A DNA stretch of 64,000 nt from Agreia sp. PsM10 (lineage in GTDB: Bacteria; Actinomycetota; Actinomycetes; Actinomycetales; Microbacteriaceae): the NCBI RefSeq assembly GCF_030433855.1, contig NZ_JARUXC010000005.1, positions 62,001 through 126,000 on the forward strand, read 5' to 3'. Below are positions 1-10,056 of this stretch, in pieces (the first letter of the stretch is position 1; each line of letters begins with the position of its first letter). The notes under the pieces are model-generated. The model was not told where the DNA came from. It saw only the letters and a program-made list of their open reading frames with translations, and ran no database searches. The position numbers and the translations under genes were made by a program.

Positions 1-336
1 ACCACGAGCCTGAACAGCGAGTACTCGGAACTTCTGGCGGGGCGCCTCGCCCTGCCGATCAACTTCCTGTTCGTCGTCGCGATGGGCGTGGCGCAATGGG
101 AATACGCGACCGGCTCGAAGCGCGGACTCGTCGCGGGTCTGTCCGACGAGACCCGGCGCAGATACCGCACGAACGGTTTCGTCGCGGTGGGACTGGGTGT
201 CGTCGTCGTCGTTCTGGCAGTGTTCGTCGGCCCGTGGGCGTTCCTCGCCTACACGCTCAGCGCGATCCTGCAGCGAGTCGTCAACAGGCCGGCACGACGC
301 GCTCGCCCCGCACACGACGAAGCCGCCGACCGGTGA
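1..336 (+). CDS. C-terminal part of a small membrane protein (DUF1211/TMEM175-like), 5' truncated
   Basis: The reading frame is open from the first base and ends with TGA at 334-336, so the gene starts upstream of the window; 111 residues are visible. They show one hydrophobic segment (LALPINFLFVVAMGVAQW), a charged loop of about 25 residues rich in Arg and Lys, and a second long hydrophobic stretch (VAVGLGVVVVVLAVFVGPW and onward), then a basic Arg-rich tail. This two-helix end with a cationic loop resembles the C-terminal half of DUF1211/TMEM175-type proteins, some of which are potassium channels, but the diagnostic N-terminal motif lies outside the window, so the family call is tentative. 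It converges on the yceI-like gene with a 45-bp gap that holds only a weak GGCGG/CCGCC hairpin. Confidence 0.5.
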   Translation, partial: TTSLNSEYSELLAGRLALPINFLFVVAMGVAQWEYATGSKRGLVAGLSDETRRRYRTNGFVAVGLGVVVVVLAVFVGPWAFLAYTLSAILQRVVNRPARRARPAHDEAADR

Positions 337-381
337 TTCCGGGCGACGGCTTCGACAGGCGGACGACCCGCCGGAGAGTGA

Positions 382-936
382 CTACTTCTGGAGCGAGGCC
401 TGAAGGTCGATCGTGATGGTGACCTCGTCGCCGACGAGGACTCCGCCGGTCTCGAGCGGCGCGTTCCAGCTGACACCGAAGTCGTTGCGGTTGATCTTGG
501 TGGTCGCGGTCAGTCCGGCCTTGTAGTTGCCGTACAGGTCGTCCTGGAAGCCGCCGAACTCGAGGTCGAACGTGACCGGCTTGGTGACGCCCTTGATCGT
601 GAGGTCGCCGTCGACGAGGAAGTCGCCGCCCTCGTAGCGGATGCCCGTGGACACGAAGGTCAGCTCGGGGTGCGTGGGGGCGTCGAAGAAGTCGTTGGTG
701 CGCAGGTGACCGTCGCGGTTCTCGTCGTTCGTGTTGATCGAGACGACCTCCGCCTTGGCGGAGACGCTCGAGTCGAGGGGGTTCTCGCCGGTGGTGAACG
801 TGGCGTCGAACTTCTCGAACTTGCCCTTGACCTTGCTGATGAGCAGGTGGCGAACGCTGAACGAGACCTCGGAGTGCGAGGGGTCGATGGTCCAGGTGCC
901 GGCTTTGTAACCCGGGATGGTGATCGTGTCGGTCAT
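382..936 (-). CDS. YceI family polyisoprenoid-binding-like protein
   Basis: This is a 184-residue protein with the YceI beta-barrel pattern: GTWTIDPSHSEVSFSVRH near the N-terminus, a middle FEKFDATFTTGE segment, FDAPTHPELTF, and GDLTIKGVTKPVTFDLEF. YceI proteins are eight-stranded lipocalin-like barrels that bind long polyisoprenoid or other amphiphilic lipids. No signal peptide is visible, so this copy is probably cytoplasmic, as is common for actinobacterial members. I chose the ATG at 936 because AAAAGAGAAATC stands just upstream and the family begins right after it; an in-frame start at 999 would add 21 unrelated residues. The gene is single and divergent from the nitroreductase-like gene, with 154 bp between them. 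The physiological ligand cannot be read from sequence. Confidence 0.9.
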   Translation of the reverse strand: MTDTITIPGYKAGTWTIDPSHSEVSFSVRHLLISKVKGKFEKFDATFTTGENPLDSSVSAKAEVVSINTNDENRDGHLRTNDFFDAPTHPELTFVSTGIRYEGGDFLVDGDLTIKGVTKPVTFDLEFGGFQDDLYGNYKAGLTATTKINRNDFGVSWNAPLETGGVLVGDEVTITIDLQASLQK

Positions 937-1090
937 GATTTCTCTTTTCGTCTGAGACAGAAGGGAGTGGGAGCAGAACCCACTTCGATACAAATGCATG
1001 TACCTCCGGGATTATTCCACGCCGAGGAAACGAGATCCTGAATGCGCGATGAATGTCGTCATGCGGCGACACAGTTGAGAGGATTGCACC

Positions 1091-1720
1091 ATGACCAATG
1101 ACAGAACACGCGTGGATTTCTGGTTCGACCCCTCCTGCCCCTGGGCATGGATGGCGAGCCGCTGGGTCGATGAGGTCGCGGGACACCGCGACCTCGATGT
1201 GCACTGGCACATCATGAGCCTGGCGATCCTCAACGAGAACAACGACGTCGACGAGTCCTACCGCGCGTTCTTCCCGCGCGCCCTGCGCTACGCCCGGGTG
1301 GTGGCGACCGCCGAGGCCCTGCACGGCGAGTCCACGCTCAAGCCGCTGTACGACGCACTCGGCACGCGCATCCATCTCGACGAGCGGGCGACCGACGTCG
1401 AGGCCGTGATCGTCGAGTCGCTGGCCGAGGCCGGTCTCGATGCGTCGATCGCCGATCGCGCGCTTCCGGATGCCGATGGCCGGTTCGAATTCGAGGCCGA
1501 GCTCCGCGCGTCGCACCGCAGCGGCATCGACCTCGTCGGCGACGACGTCGGAACGCCGATCATCGCGGTGAACGGCGTGGCGTTCTTCGGCCCCGTCATC
1601 TCGCCGGCACCCCACGGAGACGAGGCGCTCGCCCTCTGGGACGGCGTCGTCGCAGTCGCGTCGTACGACGGATTCTTCGAGCTCAAGCGCAGCCGCACGC
1701 GCGACCCGATCTTCTCGTAG
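1091..1720 (+). CDS. DsbA-fold mycothiol-dependent nitroreductase family protein (Rv2466c-like)
   Basis: This 209-residue protein follows Mycobacterium tuberculosis Rv2466c closely from memory: FWFDPSCPWAW at the start, HIMSLAILNEN, the central alpha-helical insert, DDVGTPIIAVNGVAFFGPV and the closing FELKRSRT. Rv2466c is a mycothiol-dependent oxidoreductase of the DsbA/thioredoxin fold that reduces nitro compounds and responds to oxidative stress. The redox motif here is Cys16-Pro-Trp-Ala19, so the attacking Cys is kept but the resolving Cys of the usual CPWC is Ala. That suggests a monothiol mechanism that depends fully on mycothiol. The start is supported by GAGAGG nine bases upstream of ATG. 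The gene stands alone between divergent yceI and the muralytic gene. Confidence 0.88.
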   Translation: MTNDRTRVDFWFDPSCPWAWMASRWVDEVAGHRDLDVHWHIMSLAILNENNDVDESYRAFFPRALRYARVVATAEALHGESTLKPLYDALGTRIHLDERATDVEAVIVESLAEAGLDASIADRALPDADGRFEFEAELRASHRSGIDLVGDDVGTPIIAVNGVAFFGPVISPAPHGDEALALWDGVVAVASYDGFFELKRSRTRDPIFS

Positions 1721-1754
1721 TCGCGCTAATCCCGGGATTCCCAGACGGGTCGCC

Positions 1755-1760
1755 TACCCT
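1755..1760 (+). promoter_or_regulatory. -10 box of a leaderless promoter (TACCCT)
   Basis: TACCCT lies six bases before the ATG at 1767 and no Shine-Dalgarno sequence is present. This spacing puts the transcription start on or next to the A of the start codon, the arrangement of leaderless actinobacterial genes. No clear -35 element is visible. Confidence 0.5.
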
Positions 1761-1766
1761 TGAATC

Positions 1767-2936
1767 ATGGCCCACCCCGTTCTGCGATTCCTCGGCGTGC
1801 TCGCAACGGTCACCGCGCTCGTCGCGGTGCCGTTGACGGGCGCGGCCGCGGGGCCTCTCCGCACCGCCGACTATCCGTCGTGGGACGACGTGCAGGCGGC
1901 CAAGCAGAACGAGGCCACCGCCCAGGCGGAGGCCGACCGCATCACCGGGCTGCTCGACGAGCTCGAGGCGACCGCAACCACTCTCAGCAACGAGGCCCTG
2001 GAGCGCGGTCAGGAGTACCTCATCGCGACCTACAACAGAGACGCGGCGCAGACCTCGGCCGACGACCTAGAGACCCGAGCCGATCAGGCTGCGGCCACGG
2101 CCGAGTCCACGAAGAAGCAGGTCGGCCAGATCGCGGCCCAGCTCTACAAGTCCGGTGGCGACAACGGCACGGTCAATCTGCTGCTCAACGGGGAGAAGTC
2201 CGACGAGCTCCTCTACAAGCTCGGCACCATGAGCCAGTTGACGTCGCAGACCGTCGGCCTGCGCGATGCGGCCGAGATCGCCGCGAACAACGCCTCGTCG
2301 CTGCGAGCGCAAGCCGACGCCGCGCTCGCCGAGCGCGACCGACTGTCGACCGAGGCGGAGACCGCGCTCGAGGCCGCCGAAGACGCCAAGGCGGCCGCCG
2401 ACGCCCAGGTCGCTGAGGAGAAGGCGCACAGCGCCACGCTCTACGAGCAGCTGGCCTCGCTCAAGAACACGACCGCGGCCGCCGAGCAGGGCTACCGCGA
2501 GGGCCAGGCGAAAGCGGCCGAGGAAGCTGCTCGAAAAGCAGCCGCCGACGCAGAGGCGGCAGCTGCGGCGGCAAACGCCGGAGGAGACGGCAGTTCGTGG
2601 GTGCCGGACTCGTCGTCTGTGGCGTCACCGGCAGAGGCCAAGGCCTACGCCTCTTCCGTTCTCGGCAATTACGGCTGGGGTGGCGACCAGTACGGATGCC
2701 TGGTCACTCTCTGGAACGGAGAGTCGGGCTGGCGGGTGAACGCCTACAACACCAGCAGCGGCGCCTACGGAATCCCCCAGTCGTTGCCGGCCAACAAGAT
2801 GGCAAGCGTATCCAGCGACTGGCCGACCAATGCAGCCACCCAGATCACCTGGGGGCTCAACTACATCAGCGGCAGATACGGCAGTCCGTGCAACGCGCTG
2901 GCGTTCTGGAACGGGAATTCGCCGCACTGGTATTGA
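1767..2936 (+). CDS. Secreted coiled-coil muralytic protein with C-terminal lysozyme/transglycosylase-like domain
   Basis: The 389-residue product opens with a signal peptide (hydrophobic VLRFLGVLATVTALVAVPLTG, cleavage likely after GAAA). Residues about 40-270 form a long Ala/Glu/Lys-rich coiled coil like the N-terminal region of RipA/PcsB-type cell-wall hydrolases. The last 90 residues (from SPAEAKAYA) carry a compact lysozyme-fold domain with CLVTLWNGESGWRVNAYN and SSGAYGIPQSLP, the signature of small actinobacterial transglycosylase or aggregation-promoting-factor C-terminal domains; the Glu of ESGW is the expected catalytic acid. It therefore probably cleaves peptidoglycan outside the membrane, with the coiled coil holding it near a divisome partner. 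The start is leaderless. Its stop codon directly abuts the stop of the convergent prenyltransferase gene. Confidence 0.85.
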   Translation: MAHPVLRFLGVLATVTALVAVPLTGAAAGPLRTADYPSWDDVQAAKQNEATAQAEADRITGLLDELEATATTLSNEALERGQEYLIATYNRDAAQTSADDLETRADQAAATAESTKKQVGQIAAQLYKSGGDNGTVNLLLNGEKSDELLYKLGTMSQLTSQTVGLRDAAEIAANNASSLRAQADAALAERDRLSTEAETALEAAEDAKAAADAQVAEEKAHSATLYEQLASLKNTTAAAEQGYREGQAKAAEEAARKAAADAEAAAAAANAGGDGSSWVPDSSSVASPAEAKAYASSVLGNYGWGGDQYGCLVTLWNGESGWRVNAYNTSSGAYGIPQSLPANKMASVSSDWPTNAATQITWGLNYISGRYGSPCNALAFWNGNSPHWY

Positions 2937-3773
2937 TCACCGCGCGACGATAGCCGGACCAGCCGCAGCCAGCAGGATCACGTCGACGACGGCGCTGGCG
3001 ATGATGAGCTGGAACAGCAGTCGCGTCGGCGGCCTGGTCAGAGCCAGCACGATGCCGGCGACTGCGATGGCCACCCCGGCGACGAGCCCGATCACCGCCA
3101 CCACGACGAGCGCGGGCGAGGCGGCCGCGATGCCGGTGCACGCCACGATCGAGGCGAGCGCGAGCGACGAGAAGGCGATCACGCTGGATGCTCCGCGCCC
3201 GAGGGCGTGAGGCAGTCCCCGCACTCCGGTGCGGGCGTCGTCGGCGAGATCGGGCAGCACATTGGCGAAGTGGGCGCCGAAGCCCAGGAGCGCTCCCACG
3301 GCGATCGCCCACCAGGCCGAGGGGCGGGGCTCCGAGAGCGACAGCGTCACGAAGAGCGGAAGCGTTCCGAAGGTCACCAGATAGGGCACTCCCGACGCGA
3401 GCGTGCGCTTGAGCCACGCGTTGTAGCTCCAGCCCGACGCGATGCCCACGAGGTTGACGACGGCCGCGAGGGGCCCGAGCAGCAGGGAGAGCGGAACGGC
3501 GATCGCTGCGGCGGCAACGGCCGCAGTTCGAACCGCAGAGCGCGTGACCAGACCGGATGCGATCGGCTTGTCCGAGCGGGCGACGGCCGTATCGCGGTCG
3601 GCATCGATCCAGTCGTTGCTCCACCCGATCGACAGCTGGCCCGACAGCATCGCCGCACCCACCAGAACCACCCGCAGCGGTTCGACACCCGTTCCGATGG
3701 CCAGGACGACGGTGACAAGGGTGACTGCGGCGGCGGGCCCCGGGTGGGACGCACGAATCATCCCCCGGAGCAT
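2937..3773 (-). CDS. UbiA family prenyltransferase
   Basis: This 278-residue polytopic protein has the first UbiA aspartate motif as SNDWIDADRDTAVARSDKP and the second, weaker motif as NVLPDLADDARTGVRG, with about eight hydrophobic segments. UbiA proteins transfer an isoprenyl chain to an aromatic or polar acceptor in the membrane; the acceptor here is unknown. Two starts are possible: ATG at 3773, which follows TATAAT by seven bases as in leaderless genes, and ATG at 3761. I prefer 3773. The MarR regulator ends 34 bp upstream on the same strand, so the two may be read together as well as from the internal promoter. The gene ends exactly where the convergent muralytic gene ends. Confidence 0.85.
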   Translation of the reverse strand: MLRGMIRASHPGPAAAVTLVTVVLAIGTGVEPLRVVLVGAAMLSGQLSIGWSNDWIDADRDTAVARSDKPIASGLVTRSAVRTAAVAAAAIAVPLSLLLGPLAAVVNLVGIASGWSYNAWLKRTLASGVPYLVTFGTLPLFVTLSLSEPRPSAWWAIAVGALLGFGAHFANVLPDLADDARTGVRGLPHALGRGASSVIAFSSLALASIVACTGIAAASPALVVVAVIGLVAGVAIAVAGIVLALTRPPTRLLFQLIIASAVVDVILLAAAGPAIVAR

Positions 3774-3780
3774 ACGTCGA

Positions 3781-3786
3781 ATTATA
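3781..3786 (-). promoter_or_regulatory. -10 box of a leaderless promoter (TATAAT) for the UbiA gene
   Basis: Read on the minus strand the sequence is TATAAT followed by seven bases and then ATG at 3773. It matches the bacterial -10 consensus exactly in otherwise very G+C-rich DNA. A ribosome binding site is absent, which supports a leaderless transcript. Confidence 0.55.
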
Positions 3787-3807
3787 GGTACGGAGCAGGC
3801 CCGCGCT

Positions 3808-4323
3808 TCACCCGCGCTCGATACTCGCCAGAAGCAGAACCAGGGAATGCTCGAGGGCCACGCGCTCTTCCATCGTGAGCCCGGCCAGGAGAGCCTCCTC
3901 GGCGGAGAGCTGCAGGGGGAACACCTCGTCGGCGAGGGCCCGACCCGAGTCGGTGAGGGCGATCAACGCTCCCCTGCCGTCCGCGGGGTTCGACGACCGC
4001 TGCACCAGGCCGCGGCGCTCGAGCCCCTTGAGCCTCTTCGTCGTCGACGGGGCGGTCGCCAGGGAGATCGTGCGCAGTTCCCCCGGCGACCGCGGCGCTC
4101 CGGAGCGCCGAAGGGCCGCGAGGATGTCGAATTCTCCCCTGGTGAGGCCGTGGGCGGCGAGCACGTCGTCGCTGTGATGCACGATGCGAGCGGCGCTGCG
4201 CAGCACGCGCCCCACGACACCGATGGCGTCGAGGTCGAGATCCGGCCTCAGCCGATGCCATTCGGCCTGGATGTCGTCGACCGCGTCCGCGGGACGGTGC
4301 GCGTCGGGCGTGCGTTCGATCAT
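3808..4323 (-). CDS. MarR family transcriptional regulator
   Basis: The product is 171 residues with a winged helix-turn-helix: HGLTRGEFDILAALRRSG, PGELRTISLATAPSTTKRLKGLERRGLV (recognition helix) and the wing NPADGRGALIALTDSG. Flanking helices form the usual MarR dimer interface. It is transcribed away from the FUSC exporter gene, and the 39-bp space between them holds a perfect palindrome over the exporter's -10 box. The simplest reading is repression of the exporter and itself, relieved by an aromatic or amphiphilic ligand as in other MarR-exporter pairs. GGAGGCACG before the ATG at 4323 fixes the start. Confidence 0.9.
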   Translation of the reverse strand: MIERTPDAHRPADAVDDIQAEWHRLRPDLDLDAIGVVGRVLRSAARIVHHSDDVLAAHGLTRGEFDILAALRRSGAPRSPGELRTISLATAPSTTKRLKGLERRGLVQRSSNPADGRGALIALTDSGRALADEVFPLQLSAEEALLAGLTMEERVALEHSLVLLLASIERG

Positions 4324-4341
4324 CGTGCCTCCGGGAAGTAA

Positions 4342-4353
4342 TTTACTAGTAAA
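4342..4353. promoter_or_regulatory. 12-bp perfect palindrome, probable MarR operator
   Basis: TTTACTAGTAAA is self-complementary and A+T-rich in a G+C-rich setting. It overlaps the -10 box (TAAACT, 4350-4355) of the exporter gene and lies 19 bp from the MarR start codon, so a bound dimer would block both genes. Confidence 0.6.
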
Positions 4354-4355
4354 CT
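4350..4355 (+). promoter_or_regulatory. -10 box of a leaderless promoter (TAAACT) for the FUSC gene
   Basis: TAAACT ends seven bases before the ATG at 4363 and no ribosome binding site stands in front of that ATG. The box shares four bases with the MarR-type palindrome. Confidence 0.5.
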
Positions 4356-4362
4356 ATATCCA

Positions 4363-7673
<3,311 letters not shown>

Positions 7674-7674
7674 A

Positions 7675-7692
7675 GAGTGCATTGTTGCACTC
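7675..7692. promoter_or_regulatory. Inverted repeat, probable TetR operator
   Basis: The 18-bp element GAGTGCATTGTTGCACTC has perfect 7-bp arms around a 4-bp centre. It ends one base before the ATG at 7673 and includes the ATG at 7682. A further TTGCACC-like half site is found at about 7702-7708 (GGTGCAA). Confidence 0.55.
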
Positions 7693-7738
7693 TTAAGCCT
7701 CTGGTGCAATTTCGTGGGCTGCCGCTACTTCCGATCGG

Positions 7739-8377
7739 TCAGTCGTGACTACTCGCGATCTCGTTCCCGCCGAGCAATACACCCACCGACTTTATTAACA
7801 CCGGCACGAAGGGAACATCCGGATCAGTGAGCCACTGGAGTTGCAGGCCATCCCACACGGCGATCACCGCGGCCGCCGCCATGTCTGGATCGACCGACGA
7901 GTCAGTCCTGCCGAGCGCCTGATCGCGCCGAACGGCCGCCGCCATCTCGCTTCGAAGCGTGACGTACCGCCGGTGAAACCATGCATGAGCGGCATGCCCC
8001 GACGTCGATGCCTCGGCGCCCAGAACAGCGAGAAGTCGCAGAAGCTCCGGATGACCCAGGTTGTACTCGGCCAACCAAGCGATGCCGCCGAGCAGCCCCT
8101 CCGACTCTGTCCGCGACTGAAACTCTTCGCGTGCACCCTCGTCGGCGTTCTCGAGAACCGCTTCCAGCAGAATCACCTTGCTCGGAAAGTGATGCATCAC
8201 GCTGGTGATGCTCAGATCGAGGTCTTTCGCGACCTGCCGAAGGGAGCCGCCCGTATAGCCCTTCGTCGCAAACACGAGCGTGGTGGCATCGATGATCTGC
8301 TGCCGCCGAGCCTCGGTATTGGCGTACTGGCCTCTCACGCTGCCGGGGGCAGGATCCTGAACGGTCATGCACGCCAT
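7739..8377 (-). CDS. TetR family regulator
   Basis: The protein (212 residues from ATG 8377; 209 from ATG 8368) has a TetR DNA-binding domain with RRQQIIDATTLVFATKGYTGGSLRQVAKDLDLSITSVMHHFPSK, where DLSITSVMHHF is the recognition region. GGCGGGCGGCTAGC before 8377 is the better ribosome site. It is divergent from the binding-lipoprotein gene and the glycosidase, with 125 bp between start codons that hold an imperfect 18-bp inverted repeat. It most likely controls that uptake/hydrolysis pair. The ligand may be a sugar derivative but nothing in the sequence shows it. Confidence 0.87.
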   Translation of the reverse strand: MACMTVQDPAPGSVRGQYANTEARRQQIIDATTLVFATKGYTGGSLRQVAKDLDLSITSVMHHFPSKVILLEAVLENADEGAREEFQSRTESEGLLGGIAWLAEYNLGHPELLRLLAVLGAEASTSGHAAHAWFHRRYVTLRSEMAAAVRRDQALGRTDSSVDPDMAAAAVIAVWDGLQLQWLTDPDVPFVPVLIKSVGVLLGGNEIASSHD

Positions 8378-8431
8378 GCTAGCCGCCCGCCGCTGGCTTC
8401 CTGGAGCCGTCATCACCAAACCCGAGCACGT

Positions 8432-8449
8432 GTAACAATTTCGTGCTAC
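8432..8449. promoter_or_regulatory. Imperfect inverted repeat in the TetR/lipoprotein divergent region
   Basis: GTAACA at 8432-8437 and TGCTAC at 8444-8449 form 6-bp arms with one mismatch around a 6-bp centre. The site lies about 55 bp from each start codon and is the best operator candidate in this 125-bp region. AAAGGACCAAGG then precedes the lipoprotein ATG. Confidence 0.35.
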
Positions 8450-8502
8450 GGTCATCCTCAGCTCGATCTACGAGAGATCGTCATATCTGAAAAGGACCAA
8501 GG

Positions 8503-10026
8503 ATGTTCCACTGGAAAAGAGCCGCGATCGCGACGATCGCTGTCGGCGCGCTGGTCGCAGGACTCGCGGCATGCGCCAGCGAAACCGATTCGTCCACCGA
8601 CTCATCGACACTGACCCTGGGCATGCTCGGACCGGCGACCACATTCGCCGCCGCAGACGCATCGTGGGCGAACGAGACGCCATACCTTCAGGCCGTCTAC
8701 GACACGGTTCTCAGAGCCGAACCCGACGGAACGATCATTCCCGGTCTCGCAACCGCGTGGAGCTACAACGATGACAACACCACGCTGACGCTCACTTTGC
8801 GCGACGACGTCACATTCACTGACGGCACGGCGATGACCGCCGACATCGTCGGGCAGAATCTCCTGCGTTTCCGCGACGGAACCTCGCCGAACAGCTCTCG
8901 CCTTGCCGCCGTGCAGAAAGTATCCGCTGTCACTGACACCACCCTCGAGGTGACGCTCAGCGCGCCGGATCCGGCGCTGCTCGGCTACCTGGCCCAGAAT
9001 GCCGGTCTCGTCGAGAGCCCTTCCGCGTTCGACTCGGCCGACATCCAGACGGAGCCGGTCGGATCGGGGCCTTACATTCTCGACGAAGCGAAAACGGTCG
9101 TCGGCTCGAGCTACGTCTTCTCGAAGAATCCCGACTACTGGGATCCGGAGTCGGTGCACTACGACAACCTCGTGCTGAACGTGTACGCGGATCCGACGTC
9201 GCTGCTGAATGCGATCAAGGGGGGCCAGGTCAATGCGAGCCAGACCATCGACGACAATACGCTGCCCGAGATCGAAGCCGCCGGATTCACGCTCACCGCT
9301 CTGGAGCTCGACTGGACCGGCCTCATCCTCTTCGACCGCGCCGGTGAGCAGACGCCCGCGCTTGCAGACGTGAGTGTACGACAGGCGCTCAATTACGCCT
9401 TCGACAAAGAGTCGCTGCTGAAGACCGTGGGGCAGGGCCGCGGCACCGTCACGTCGCAGGTCTTCCCCGAGAACTCCTCCGGCTTCGTGCCCGAACTCGA
9501 CGACGCCTATCCCTACGACCCCGCCAAGGCAAGGGAACTTCTCGCGGAAGCCGGCTATCCGGATGGCCTCACGATCTCCATGCCCACAACCGCGGCGCTG
9601 GGATCCTCTCTGTGGACGTTGATCGATCAGCAATTGAAGGACGTGGGGGTCACCGTGCAGAGCACCGACGCCGGCAACAACTTCATCGCCGATCTTCTGT
9701 CCGCGAAGTACTCCGCCTCGTGGATGCGCCTGCAGCAGGACCCCGACTGGGCACTCATCAATTTCCAGCTGACCCCGGACGCCGCCTGGAACCCGTTCCA
9801 CTACGACGACCCCACGGCCGACGCCCTTATCGCGACTGTGCGCACAGCATCCGGAGACGACTACGACGCCGCCGTACAGGCAGTGAACGAGTACGTCGTC
9901 GACCAGGCCTGGTTCGCGCCGTGGTACCGCCCGGAGTCGACATTCGTGACCGACGCCAACACCTCGGTCGAGCTCCAGACGGGCAACTCCTATCCGTCGC
10001 TCTGGAACATCCGGCCGAAGGAGTAG
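8503..10026 (+). CDS. ABC-type solute-binding lipoprotein, family 5 (peptide/nickel/oligosaccharide type)
   Basis: The 507-residue protein starts with a lipoprotein signal (AAIATIAVGALVAGLAAC, lipobox LAAC), so it is anchored outside the membrane by a lipidated Cys. Family-5 binding-protein features follow: GLATAWSYNDDNTTLTLTLRDDVTFTDG, VGSGPYILDEAK, NPDYWDPESVHYDNL, DVSVRQALNYAFDKESLL and the closing WFAPWYRPE. Family 5 proteins bind di- or oligopeptides, nickel, or oligosaccharides. No permease or ATPase gene lies beside it; the only partner is the glycosidase 30 bp downstream, which points to a glycoside or glycopeptide ligand and to a shared ABC core encoded elsewhere. AAAGGACCAAGG is a good ribosome site. 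Confidence 0.9.
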   Translation: MFHWKRAAIATIAVGALVAGLAACASETDSSTDSSTLTLGMLGPATTFAAADASWANETPYLQAVYDTVLRAEPDGTIIPGLATAWSYNDDNTTLTLTLRDDVTFTDGTAMTADIVGQNLLRFRDGTSPNSSRLAAVQKVSAVTDTTLEVTLSAPDPALLGYLAQNAGLVESPSAFDSADIQTEPVGSGPYILDEAKTVVGSSYVFSKNPDYWDPESVHYDNLVLNVYADPTSLLNAIKGGQVNASQTIDDNTLPEIEAAGFTLTALELDWTGLILFDRAGEQTPALADVSVRQALNYAFDKESLLKTVGQGRGTVTSQVFPENSSGFVPELDDAYPYDPAKARELLAEAGYPDGLTISMPTTAALGSSLWTLIDQQLKDVGVTVQSTDAGNNFIADLLSAKYSASWMRLQQDPDWALINFQLTPDAAWNPFHYDDPTADALIATVRTASGDDYDAAVQAVNEYVVDQAWFAPWYRPESTFVTDANTSVELQTGNSYPSLWNIRPKE

Positions 10027-10056
10027 CCGCATGCACACCCGCGAAATCGAGACATC

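Noticed and set aside
341-352. CTTCGACAGGC near a convergent gene end, similar to the core of the REP-like repeat
   Set aside because: Only 11 bases match, no complementary arm is present and the flanks differ. It may be a decayed copy, but this cannot be shown.
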